Source: Mycobacterium kyorinense
GTDB taxonomy: Bacteria > Actinomycetota > Actinomycetes > Mycobacteriales > Mycobacteriaceae
Direction: 5' to 3'
Assembly: GCF_002101735.1 (NCBI RefSeq)
Contig: NZ_LQPE01000020.1
Span: 1 to 56,100, forward strand
DNA length: 56,100 bases
Positions within the stretch are counted from its first letter, which is position 1. Each line of letters opens with the position of its first letter. The translations under genes and the position numbers were made by a program. Below the pieces are notes generated by a model that ran no database searches, had not been told where the DNA came from, and saw only the letters and a list, made by a program, of their open reading frames with translations. This document shows positions 18,053 to 26,331 of the stretch, one piece after another.

Positions 18053-18209
18053 CCCACAACCCCACACCGCCAAGAATGTCCGAGACGAAAGATCGTACAG
18101 CCGTGAAGAGTTCACCGAATGGCTCACGGAATCGTGCGAACGCCAACAGGTATCGGTTGCCGTCACCAACCCCACCGTGCTGGCTGACATCGCGATGTTG
18201 CTGCGGTAA
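18045..18209 (+). CDS. Small element protein of unknown function (possibly frameshifted)
   Basis: A 54-residue ORF starting at ATG 18045, overlapping the Rep stop by eight bases, with a sequence like SYSREEFTEWLTESCERQQV and NPTVLADIAMLLR. I do not recognise a family. A +1 shift near 18200 would continue into CGKPRVVDPAEHDEAP and WHCSSPGCKNSK, a zinc-ribbon-like tail ending at 18306. Either the gene is broken by a one-base change, or the tail belongs to a longer natural form. By position it could be an excisionase-type or regulatory protein, but nothing in the sequence proves that. Confidence 0.5.
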   Translation: MVSPQPHTAKNVRDERSYSREEFTEWLTESCERQQVSVAVTNPTVLADIAMLLR

Positions 18210-18306
18210 ACCACGAGTAGTCGATCCCGCCGAGCATGACGAAGCGCCTATATGGCACTGTTCTTCTCCTGGATGCAAGAACTCCAAGCTGAGTTGTGAC
18301 GGGTGA
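18196..18306 (+). other. Out-of-frame zinc-ribbon-like tail
   Basis: In the next frame, overlapping the end of the 54-residue ORF, the translation gives CCGKPRVVDP followed by IWHCSSPGCKNSKLSCDG and a stop. Paired cysteine motifs spaced like a zinc ribbon argue that this was once coding. Its stop codon lies inside the left arm of the inverted repeat at 18296. Confidence 0.45.
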
Positions 18307-18366
18307 TGTCAACGCCAGCGCCGCGTGCGGGCGAACCACGGTTCGAGCCTTGACATCACCCGTCAC
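18296..18366. repeat. Perfect 17-bp inverted repeat with nested palindrome
   Basis: GTGACGGGTGATGTCAA (18296-18312) is repeated exactly in inverse at 18350-18366, with a 37-base spacer. Inside the spacer, CGAACC-ac-GGTTCG (18332-18345) is a second perfect palindrome. Placed just after the rep gene, this could be a replication or transfer site, a bidirectional terminator or a regulator site. No further gene is supported up to 18602. Confidence 0.7.
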
Positions 18367-18602
18367 GACCCGCACCGTCGCCTGCGACCAGAGAAGACGA
18401 GGGGACGGTTGTTGTTGTCGTCGATGTAGTGCTTTATCGATGGTCTCGGTCCGGCGGCGACATCAGGAGTCGTCGGGGAGAGTGGAAACCGACGTCGATC
18501 TGTGACGCTGGGCGTCAGCTGTTCTCGCCGCGAATCTGAGGGCGGTATATCCCTGGGAGACGACCTGCCGGCCGCACTATTGAGGGCAGTAAGTGCTGCG
18601 GT

Positions 18603-18965
18603 TCAGCCTGCGATGACTCGGCGCACGTCGCTGCTCGTCGAGCTGTTTGGTGCCCGATTCCGGGCATTGTCACTGCGAGCGGCTTCGGTGATCGGCACCT
18701 CACCTTCCGTCCCGTCCGCCGCCGTAGTCGGCGCGTAGACGTCGACTTCGGGGAAGCGGTGGCGTAGCCGCGTGATGAGGAACTGGGCCCGGTCGATGTC
18801 GCGGCGAAGCTCGGCGGTGACCGAGCGCATCTCTTGTGCCCGTGCCGGGTGGTGCCCGCAGGCCCCTTCACGCTCGGCGACCGCCAGCCTCCGTGTCATG
18901 TCGCGAAGCTGCTCGTTGATGGCGGTGATCAGCAGCGCGGCCTGAGCGACATTCGGATCGGTCAT
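18603..18965 (-). CDS. Hypothetical protein of the element
   Basis: A 120-residue protein, probably mostly alpha-helical over residues 5-70 (AALLITAINEQLRDMTRRLA, SVTAELRRDIDRAQFLITRL), then a hydrophilic tail. The helices could form a coiled coil. I do not recognise it. It is transcribed opposite to rep and to the next gene. Confidence 0.5.
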   Translation of the reverse strand: MTDPNVAQAALLITAINEQLRDMTRRLAVAEREGACGHHPARAQEMRSVTAELRRDIDRAQFLITRLRHRFPEVDVYAPTTAADGTEGEVPITEAARSDNARNRAPNSSTSSDVRRVIAG

Positions 18966-19087
18966 GAGGATTATCGTGTCACTTCTGCGGTGACCTGGTG
19001 TGCCAGCGGACTACCTTCGCCGGCCGTCTGAGGTTCATAGTTCTGTTGGTTGACGGCGATCGGACTGGACATGGATCCTGGTGGCCG

Positions 19088-19300
19088 ATGATCGAGATTG
19101 CCGAGCAGACGGTGTTGGCCGAGGTTGAGCGCAGACTGATCCAGGAGTTTCCCGGGGTCACGTTGGCGGATGTTGATGCTGCGGTCCGTAAGGCTCACGC
19201 TCGGTTTGATGCGAGTCCGATTCGAGATTTCGTTCCGCTGTTCGTCGAGAAGCACGCGCGCAGCCATCTTGCACAGCATCACATGGCAACCAGCGCCTAA
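19088..19300 (+). CDS. Three-helix bundle dimerisation domain protein
   Basis: A 70-residue protein beginning MIEIAEQTVLAEVERRL, with FPGVTLADVDAAVRKAHARF and SPIRDFVPLFVEKHARSHL. This pattern matches the small actinobacterial three-helix bundle dimerisation family, often found alone or attached to regulators and RNases. The function is unproven. The ATG at 19088 is chosen because the upstream part of the frame shows no family signal. It precedes the SIR2 gene by about 146 bases on the same strand. Confidence 0.65.
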   Translation: MIEIAEQTVLAEVERRLIQEFPGVTLADVDAAVRKAHARFDASPIRDFVPLFVEKHARSHLAQHHMATSA

Positions 19301-19446
19301 TTCCGCTTGGGTCGAGTCGCCCCCTGCCGTCAAGACCGGGGGGCGGAGCCATGCGGACTCTGATCGCTTACACCTATTTAGCCCAGTTAACAGCAACGGC
19401 CGCGATACTCTGCCGGTTGACGTTGCCGTCAATCGGAAGGTGATCA

Positions 19447-21036
19447 GTGGCAGGGTTCGATGACAAGTTCCGCAGCGACCTTGCTGCGCATCTCGCGCGC
19501 TTCGCCGCTGCGCCGATCCTGTTCGCTGGGTCGGGGGTTTCGCGGCGATATCTCAACATGCCGGACTGGCAGTCACTGCTGGAAATGCTGGCAGGCATGA
19601 CCGACCGTGAGTTCAGTTACTACAGGTCGACCGCCAGCGAAGACCTGCCGAAGATTGCCGAGCTACTCGTGGAGCCGCTCAAGGACAGGCTGTGGACTGC
19701 CAAGGAGAAGCCGCTGCGGAATAAGCACTCCGACAAGCTGATTCGACCCGACAGCGCGCTCAAGATCTATGTCGCCGAGGTTCTGAAGGACATAGGTTTA
19801 AAGAGTTCGATTCCCAGAGCGCTGAGGTCAGAGGTCGATGCACTGAGTAACGCCAAGGTCGACGCGATCATCACGACGAACTACGACCCGTTCCTTGAGA
19901 CGGTCTTCCCCGACTATCGTGTGTTCGTCGGGCAGGATGAGCTTGTCTTCTCCGATCCGACTGGAATCGCCGAGATTTACAAGATCCACGGCAGTCTGGA
20001 CGACCCGAACAGTTTAGTCATCACAGAGTCCGACTACGCAGTGTTTCGCGACCGCAACGCCTACCTCGCGGCGAAGCTCCTGACGTTCTTCGCCGAGCAT
20101 CCGGTGATCTTCATCGGCTACAGCATGACCGACAGCAACGTCCAGTCGATCCTTGGAAGTCTTGCCAGTTGTCTCACCGACGAGCACATGTCGCGGTTGC
20201 AGGATCGGTTGCTGTTCGTGAACTGGCAGGAAGGTAGCCAGCATTCGATGGTGCCGACGGTTATTGGTGCCAATGCCCACAACGTGCCCGTTCGCGCGAT
20301 CACCGTGCCCGACTTCCAGGCGATCTTCGATGTCCTAGCCGCTCTCGATCAGAAGATTCCGAGGCGGACCCTGCGCCAGATCAAGGAGAAACTGTACAAG
20401 CTCGTACTCGACAGTGAGGCTCAGGACAGGCTCCTGCACGTGACCGACCTCGACGCAGTTGTTGACGACGATGCAGAGTTCGTCGTCGGAGTGGGAGTTA
20501 TTGCCGCGGTTCAGAAGCGTGGATACAAGATGGTCGCCCGCCAGGATCTCTGCCACGACGTGCTGCACGAGACAGCGGAATTCGATTCTGACTTCGTGGT
20601 GAAGATGACGCTGCCCGAGATGATGAGTCGTGCCGGCAATTTCCCGATGTACAAGTATCTGAGGGCGGCGGGGTATCTCGACACCAGCGGGCACATCAAG
20701 GACGACCAGGACATCTCACCAAAGTTGCTGAAACGCATTCAGGACACCAGCAACCTGCGGCCCAGCACCAGCATTATGCGCAAGGCGAAAACTCTTGCGC
20801 AGACACATAAGTCGCTCAAGGGGATGATCCAGTACTGCACGACCGATGAGGTGCTGGCACACTTCGGGGCGTTCGCGCACACCGCAATAGAGCCTCGGGT
20901 GCTCAAGAACTTCCTAATCGAATGTGAGAATGAATACACCGACGAGGACGGCAAAATGACCTCACAGTTCACGAAGGCGGTGTGCATCTACGACCTACTC
21001 AAGTACGGTCCCAAGGCGGACTGGACCGCTGCGTGA
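19447..21036 (+). CDS. SIR2-domain protein, probable anti-phage defence effector
   Basis: A 529-residue protein with an amino-terminal SIR2-like NAD-binding domain: FAGSGVS (about 27-33), ITTNYDPFLE (about 142-151), the catalytic-site histidine in YKIHGSLDD (about 179-187), and FIGYSMTDSN (about 222-231). Proteins of this type in bacterial defence systems degrade NAD+ on phage infection, killing or arresting the cell. The remaining roughly 270 residues show no motif I recognise and may be the sensor or oligomerisation part. The GTG start has GGAAGGTGA before it. It sits among element genes, next to an XRE-ImmA/PIN pair, as cargo would. Confidence 0.8.
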   Translation: MAGFDDKFRSDLAAHLARFAAAPILFAGSGVSRRYLNMPDWQSLLEMLAGMTDREFSYYRSTASEDLPKIAELLVEPLKDRLWTAKEKPLRNKHSDKLIRPDSALKIYVAEVLKDIGLKSSIPRALRSEVDALSNAKVDAIITTNYDPFLETVFPDYRVFVGQDELVFSDPTGIAEIYKIHGSLDDPNSLVITESDYAVFRDRNAYLAAKLLTFFAEHPVIFIGYSMTDSNVQSILGSLASCLTDEHMSRLQDRLLFVNWQEGSQHSMVPTVIGANAHNVPVRAITVPDFQAIFDVLAALDQKIPRRTLRQIKEKLYKLVLDSEAQDRLLHVTDLDAVVDDDAEFVVGVGVIAAVQKRGYKMVARQDLCHDVLHETAEFDSDFVVKMTLPEMMSRAGNFPMYKYLRAAGYLDTSGHIKDDQDISPKLLKRIQDTSNLRPSTSIMRKAKTLAQTHKSLKGMIQYCTTDEVLAHFGAFAHTAIEPRVLKNFLIECENEYTDEDGKMTSQFTKAVCIYDLLKYGPKADWTAA

Positions 21037-21164
21037 GTCCGATCTCGCCGGCTCCGGAGACCGTGACCATCTCCCATGGTTCTGCGGCAGTGGTGTCGTT
21101 GGGCTGGGAACTACAGCCGCGTAATTCCGCAGGTAGAGGGCCCGGTATCGACACTCCGACCTTC

Positions 21165-21185
21165 ATGTGTGAAAATCGCACACAT
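21165..21185 (+). promoter_or_regulatory. Inverted repeat overlapping start codon of XRE-ImmA gene
   Basis: ATGTGTG (21165-21171), a seven-base spacer AAAATCG, and CACACAT (21179-21185) form a perfect inverted repeat whose right arm covers the first two bases of the ATG. GAAAAT inside it could be the -10 of a leaderless transcript. It is a natural operator for autorepression by the encoded XRE protein. Confidence 0.6.
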
Positions 21186-22284
21186 GGACCACGTAACGCT
21201 TGGACACCGTGTTGCCCGAGCGCGAGAAGACGCGGGCATCCCTCAGAGCAAACTCGCTGAGCTGGTCGACATGGAGCGCACGGCGCTGGTTCGTGCCGAG
21301 AAGGGCGAACGCAAACTCGCCATGACCGAGATGGTCGCCATCGCAGAGGCGCTGAGGCGTCCGCTCGCCTTCTTCGTCAACGAGCCGCTGCCAGCAGTGG
21401 TCAGCCGCCGGTCAGACAGCGCCCGACCCGATGAGACCTCGCGGGCCCTCGACGACGAGATCGAGTTGTTCGCCAGCGATACGCGGACGCTGCTCGACAT
21501 GGGCCTGCTTCATCCCGTCAAGCGGGACCAGGAGGCACGTACCCCGCACACTCACCAGGATGCCGAGCAATTGGCGAGGCACGTCCGAGACCAGCTCGAT
21601 ATCGGCAATGAGCCCGTACACCACCTCGCGCACGTGTGCGAACGATTGGGGCTGTACACCTATGCGGCGTCGCTGGGCGAGAACGGACCTGACGGTGGGT
21701 GCGTTGAGGTCAGCCACGGCGTGGCGGTTGCCGTTGTCAACGGGCACGTTCGCTCTGGTCGACGGCGTATGACCCTCGCGCATGAACTCGGGCACTGGCT
21801 GTGTGGCGACGCCTATGACGGGTCACCAGGTGATGATCACGAGAAGATGATCATGTCATTCGCCATCCACTTCCTCGCTCCTCGTGCAGGAGTGGTAAAG
21901 GTCTGGAACGAACACAGCGAATGGAGCACCCGTGACCGTGCACTCGCTGTCGGAGCACAGTTTCGGCTGAGCTGGAAGGCGGCGGTCGGTCAGTTAAAGA
22001 ACCTGGACCTCATTTCATATGAGGTGTTTCAGTCTCTACTGGACCATGAACCCCGCCACGGGGATTACGTTCGGCTGGAACTATCCTGGGACGACGAACC
22101 GAAATGCCCTTATCTTTCACCAGGGTTCGCCGCCGCATGTGTAGAGGGCTACACATCCGGTCGATTGACCGCCGCCAGGACAATCGAACTGCTTCGCGCA
22201 ACGATGACCCGCGACGATCTTCCAGAGCGGGAAACGGAATCTCTCGCCAGCCTACGAACGCTGTTCGCGGTCGGTGGGGACTGA
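21184..22284 (+). CDS. XRE regulator fused to ImmA/IrrE metallopeptidase
   Basis: A protein of about 366 residues from ATG 21184. An XRE helix-turn-helix fills residues 5-60 (LGHRVARAREDAGIPQSKLA, VDMERTALVRAEKGER). An ImmA/IrrE zinc peptidase domain follows, with the HELGH motif in MTLAHELGHWLCGD (histidines about 200 and 204). Such proteins repress a promoter until the peptidase cuts a repressor, and they act as antitoxins or defence switches. Its stop overlaps the PIN-domain gene by 11 bases, a toxin-antitoxin-like arrangement. A longer frame exists upstream, but the chosen ATG begins right at the domain and lies in a likely operator. Confidence 0.85.
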   Translation: MDHVTLGHRVARAREDAGIPQSKLAELVDMERTALVRAEKGERKLAMTEMVAIAEALRRPLAFFVNEPLPAVVSRRSDSARPDETSRALDDEIELFASDTRTLLDMGLLHPVKRDQEARTPHTHQDAEQLARHVRDQLDIGNEPVHHLAHVCERLGLYTYAASLGENGPDGGCVEVSHGVAVAVVNGHVRSGRRRMTLAHELGHWLCGDAYDGSPGDDHEKMIMSFAIHFLAPRAGVVKVWNEHSEWSTRDRALAVGAQFRLSWKAAVGQLKNLDLISYEVFQSLLDHEPRHGDYVRLELSWDDEPKCPYLSPGFAAACVEGYTSGRLTAARTIELLRATMTRDDLPERETESLASLRTLFAVGGD

Positions 22285-22798
22285 CCCCGCCGCGCAATGG
22301 GTGATGGACACCAGCACATTCACCCATTTCTGCCGCGCCGGTCACAGCGGTGTCCTTGAGCGCTTGGCTCCTCAGGGCATCGTGCTGGTGCCGCGCGAGG
22401 TCGAAGTGGAGATCGACAAGGCAAGAAACCTCCATCCTGGTGTGCCTTCTGTGGATTCGGCAGCGTGGGCAGAGCGGATATTCATGAATGACGACGAACA
22501 ATGGACAGCACTGCACGTCAAAGTGGTGCTTGGGGGCGGCACTGGTGAGCACATGGGCGAGTGCGCCGTCATCGCCTGTGCCAAACATCGTGGACTGGTT
22601 GCAGTTCTCGATGAACGCGCGGCAGTGGAACAAGCGAAACTGCGCCACATACCGTTCATCGATACGATGCGGCTGGTCGCGCAAGCTCACACCGAGATCT
22701 TCGACCGAGACCAAAACCAGACTATCGCTCTGATCGATGCCCTACTCGCCACAGATATGCGCCTGCCCGTGAGATCCGGCGCTGAGCTGTTCAGGTGA
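22274..22798 (+). CDS. PIN-domain protein, putative toxin or effector nuclease
   Basis: A 174-residue protein with the outline of a PIN nuclease: WVMDTSTFTHFCRAG with Asp12 at the end of strand 1, acidic residues in LVPREVEVEIDKARN, and GEHMGECAVIACAKHRGLVA followed by VLDERAAVEQA near the end. PIN domains cut RNA using clustered acidic residues. The GTG start overlaps the stop of the XRE-ImmA gene, so expression is coupled. The pair may be a toxin with a peptidase-type antitoxin, or part of a defence module with the SIR2 protein. Confidence 0.75.
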   Translation: MGTDPAAQWVMDTSTFTHFCRAGHSGVLERLAPQGIVLVPREVEVEIDKARNLHPGVPSVDSAAWAERIFMNDDEQWTALHVKVVLGGGTGEHMGECAVIACAKHRGLVAVLDERAAVEQAKLRHIPFIDTMRLVAQAHTEIFDRDQNQTIALIDALLATDMRLPVRSGAELFR

Positions 22799-23036
22799 CC
22801 CGGTTTCACACTGCCGGTCAGGTGTCACTCATGGCTGATCATGGCGCACCGGTCGCCAGGACTGATCTGCACAGTGCGCCCTCTGTGATCCGATGCTAAG
22901 TCGGCAGCGCCTGTCGCCGTTGACCAGGACGCCTGGCATGAACGACGAAATAGCAAGTCGGACACCAGCCGGATTGTCACACGGGTCCAATCTGGAACAG
23001 TTTGCGACAGTCGTGCCTGCGCGACAGAAGCGCGAT

Positions 23037-24476
23037 CTACACACGCCAAACTGGCTGGACGCGGTTGATGTCGAGGCCGCGGGAGCCGGGGGTGCCGGGT
23101 GCGATGACGGCGTGGTCGAGTACTGATTTGATGATGGCTTGTTGGCGGTCGATGTCGAGGCCGTCCCATTGGCCGCGTAGCGCGTTGCCGGTGCCCACGA
23201 GGTCCACTATTGAGCTGGTGTCGGTGGCTTTTGCGATGTCGCGGCGGGTTTGGGTGATGCGGTTGGTGATGGGGTCGCGGGCAGCGATCCATTCCCGTGC
23301 GGTCACCGCGCCCTCGGCATAGAGTGCGGCGAGCTCGTCGAGGCGGGCCTGGTCGGCTTCTAGCTGCGCAGCGAGCGCGGCGACATCAGCGTCGACTCTG
23401 GCTTTCCCGTTCAGGGCGTCGGCGAGCTGCGGGGAGTCCAGTCGGGTCAGTACCGCGTCAGTCAACAGTTCTTCGACTGGTTGCGCGACCACGGTGAGTC
23501 GGCCGCAGCCGCCGTGGTCGGGGCCTTTGAGGCAGACGTAGCGGCGGACTCGGTTGGTTGGATTGTTGTGGCGGGCTTGGGAAAACAAGCGGTTCCCGCA
23601 GCGTCCGCAGCGCAGCATCCCAGACAGTAGGTAGGTGCGTGGGGCGCGGGTCTTGGTCACTGAGCGGGCAGTCATCCGGGCGAGGATGCGGTCCCGCTCG
23701 GCGGGGGTGATGATCGCCGGCCACGCCGCGGGACCGATCACCTCCCCGTGATGCTCGCGCAACCCGGCAATCCGTCCTGAGGCCAGGATGTGGCGGACGG
23801 TGGTGGTCTGCCACGACGTGGACGCGGGCGGGGCGATCCCGGTGTCGTTGAGCCAAATCGTCAACGATCGGATCGATGCCCCGGCCAGGTAGCGGTCCAC
23901 CATCTCCCGAACGACTTTCGCTTCGTCGGGGCGGAGGGTGATTTTGTCGGGTTCGTAGCCGAACGGCCGCGCTGGGCCGTGCGGCAATCCTTGTTCGGCG
24001 TTCTGCAGCATTTTGCGGCGGATACGCGCGGATTTGCGGCCGGATTCTTTGGCGGCGAACGCGGCGAAAATCCGGGCCATGAACAACCCGTCATCGTTGC
24101 CGAGATCGATGTCGGCGGTCACGGTGGCGACATCGCGCACGCCCGCCACTTCACACAGGGTGACGAAGTCTTCCAACTCGACCGGGCGACGATGCAGACG
24201 GTCGAGGTTGTAGACGATCACCGCATCACGCGCACCGGATTTCAGGTCATCCAACATCCGGGCGTACTCGCGACGCGGCTTGCCCGAGTAGGCCGATACA
24301 TCGTTGTCGACGTACTCATCGCCGACCTGCCAGCCCCGATCAGCGGCGAGCTTGCGGCAGTCCTCCAACTGACGTGCCACTCCCAGCCCGGTGCCCTCCA
24401 CATCGGCGGAGATCCGGGCGTAGATCGCCGCCGACCGCACCCCGACGCGTTGACCGGGAGTTCTCGGTTTCGCCAT
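23037..24476 (-). CDS. Large serine integrase/recombinase
   Basis: A 479-residue large serine recombinase. The catalytic domain begins AAIYARISADVEGTGLGV with nucleophile Ser23, and includes VIVYNLDRLHRRPVELEDF and FAAFAAKESGRKSARIRRK. The recombinase domain follows (RPFGYEPDKITLRPDEAKVV), then a zinc ribbon with LRCGRCGNRLFSQARH and the later VCLKGPDHGGCG, then a coiled-coil region near residues 365-430. It should integrate and excise the element at attP/attB. Its amino terminus lies ten bases from the broken 13E12 gene, as expected when the integrase sits next to an att junction. Confidence 0.92.
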   Translation of the reverse strand: MAKPRTPGQRVGVRSAAIYARISADVEGTGLGVARQLEDCRKLAADRGWQVGDEYVDNDVSAYSGKPRREYARMLDDLKSGARDAVIVYNLDRLHRRPVELEDFVTLCEVAGVRDVATVTADIDLGNDDGLFMARIFAAFAAKESGRKSARIRRKMLQNAEQGLPHGPARPFGYEPDKITLRPDEAKVVREMVDRYLAGASIRSLTIWLNDTGIAPPASTSWQTTTVRHILASGRIAGLREHHGEVIGPAAWPAIITPAERDRILARMTARSVTKTRAPRTYLLSGMLRCGRCGNRLFSQARHNNPTNRVRRYVCLKGPDHGGCGRLTVVAQPVEELLTDAVLTRLDSPQLADALNGKARVDADVAALAAQLEADQARLDELAALYAEGAVTAREWIAARDPITNRITQTRRDIAKATDTSSIVDLVGTGNALRGQWDGLDIDRQQAIIKSVLDHAVIAPGTPGSRGLDINRVQPVWRV

Positions 24477-24485
24477 GAGGGTAGT

Positions 24486-25499
24486 TTAGCGACATTTGAG
24501 CTTGGACAATTCGGTCACACCACCGTCTTCCCAGTGGCGGATGTGGTGGGCGTGCAGGCCGCGGGTGGCCCCGCAGCCGGGCACCGCGCACATCGGGTAG
24601 CGGTGTTCCAGGGCCCGGCGCAGCCGCCGGCTGATCACCCGGGTGGTGCGCCCGGCGCCGATGGGCTGCCCGGCACGTTCGAACCACACCTCACAGCTGG
24701 CATCACAGCTCAAATATTGGCGCTCCGATTCGGACAGCAGCGGACCCAGATGCAGCACCGCCGCGCGCCGCTCCACATCGAGGTGCACCACCACCGTGGT
24801 GCGCGCCCCGTGCGGGCGGCGCGCCGCCTCGGCGTCCCAGCCCGACTCGACCAGCCGCATAAACGCATCAGCGGTGCTGGGCATCGGCGGAGCGTTCTGC
24901 GAGCCGCCCTCGCCGCGGTCGTGTTTCCACTCGGTGACCAGCGCATCCAGATGAGAGGCCAGGGCCGCGTCGAACGTGGCCGCCTCCTCGTGGGGCAGCT
25001 TGATCCGCCAACACGTGGACTCCCCGCCGCTGGTCTTGGTGATCGAACGCGCCGGCTCGGGTTTGGGATCGGGTTCGGGTCGCGGCTCGAGCTTGACCGC
25101 GGTACGCAACTGGTTGACCGTGGCCACCGCCGCCAAGGCCGCGTAATGCTCATCGGAGCCCTGCCGGGCCCGCGCGGCGACCACCCCGACCTGATCCAGC
25201 GAGAACCGCCCCTCGGCCATGCCCGCCGCCAAGCGCGGAAACTCGTCCAGTCGGCGCGCCACCGTGGCGATCGTGTGCGCAGTCGTCGACGACAAACCCA
25301 GCTTCCAGCCCATCAGCGCCGCCAGCGAGCGCACCCCGGTCATCCCCCACAACTCGTCGCGATCCATTTCCGCGGCAATCTCCACGATGCGCGCATCAAT
25401 CGCATTACGCTGACCAGCCAACTCCGCCAACTCATCAAACAACACCTCCACCCGCTCAACAGGCTTCAGCGCCACCGCAGACGAAGCGATCGAAGACAT
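24486..25499 (-). pseudogene. DUF222/13E12 HNH endonuclease gene, 3' truncated
   Basis: A 337-residue product of the mycobacterial 13E12 family: a long DUF222 domain (for example FDELAELAGQRNAIDARIVE and LDQVGVVAARARQGSDEHYA) and the start of an HNH domain, CAVPGCGATRGLHAHHIRHW. It stops abruptly after VTELSKLKCR, where family members continue through the final HNH histidines. The break coincides with the start of the integrase gene. This is most simply explained by integration of the element into the gene, with the 3' part moved to the far end or lost. Confidence 0.85.
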
Positions 25500-25756
25500 A
25501 CCCGAATCATCGCAGCGGGCACCGACAAGTTCGGGCTACCGATCCGCGCCAAGGTCGGCTGAGGACCGTCGCCGAGGGGGAGTGGCGTATCTATGGCGCC
25601 GCCCACGGTGGGCGATGTCCAGGCCGAGGTTGTTACGGCGAGGCTGCGAGCGAAACACTATACGGCACAGGAGAATTCATCGCAGCGGACGTTGAAGGCC
25701 CCGAAGTACCTTCCACCGACAGGGACGACTAGGGCACCCCAGTCACGTCGTCGTGG

Positions 25757-26302
25757 TCACACGTGGGGCAGCCAGCCAGACCACGATGGCGACAGCACGA
25801 ATCCTCGTCCCTGAGGGTCTTTGCATGCGGTCATCTTCTTGTCGTCCACTCCGCACGTGACCCCGTACACCGTGAGCGTATGGAACGGAGGCAGCACTTT
25901 ACCCGAAGGGGCCTGGGCGCATGATGTATCGCTGGCTTGCCACAACTCCCTATTTGTACTGATCACGTTTATCCCATACATCCGGCCCGATAGATCGCAT
26001 TTCAATGGAGGGACGCCAGGAAAATTATTGCCAGTGCATCCCGCAGCTGGAAGATGGTCGAAACTGCACGAAATCCCGTCAGGAGTGGTGAATCTGTATA
26101 CGGTGGTCTTAGCGTTGGGTCGTCCGGGTGTTTCGTATTGTATTTCGTAGTCTTTGGGGTCGACGGGAGTATAGCGGCTCATATCCGGGAATTTGGATGG
26201 TCCGGATGGCTTAGGTGGCTCAGCGGTGGCTGCGCAGGCTGAGGTCAACCCTACCGTTATCAGCAGAGGTAATGCTGCTTCAAGGCGTATTATGCTGTCC
26301 AT
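25757..26302 (-). CDS. Secreted or lipid-anchored protein of unknown function
   Basis: A 181-residue protein with a hydrophobic amino terminus (residues about 8-24) ending LTSACAATAEPPKPSG. The cysteine at the end could be a lipobox, although the usual Leu at -3 is replaced. Several cysteines in the mature part (CSFDHLPAAGCTGN, CDLSG, CAQAP, VTCGVDDKKMTAC) could form disulfides, typical of exported mycobacterial proteins. The function is unknown. It is downstream of the ESX-associated remnant on the same strand. Confidence 0.65.
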   Translation of the reverse strand: MDSIIRLEAALPLLITVGLTSACAATAEPPKPSGPSKFPDMSRYTPVDPKDYEIQYETPGRPNAKTTVYRFTTPDGISCSFDHLPAAGCTGNNFPGVPPLKCDLSGRMYGINVISTNRELWQASDTSCAQAPSGKVLPPFHTLTVYGVTCGVDDKKMTACKDPQGRGFVLSPSWSGWLPHV

Positions 26303-26331
26303 CCTGCAATAGTGAGTGCCTGCGTTTACTG

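Noticed and set aside
24486..25499. 13E12-type HNH gene as an intact homing endonuclease
   Set aside because: The final HNH residues are missing and the frame ends at the integrase boundary, so it is treated as truncated.
23790..25562. 590-codon open frame on the plus strand
   Set aside because: It is antisense to both the serine integrase and the 13E12 gene, and its composition (Arg, His and Gly-rich) is that of a shadow frame.
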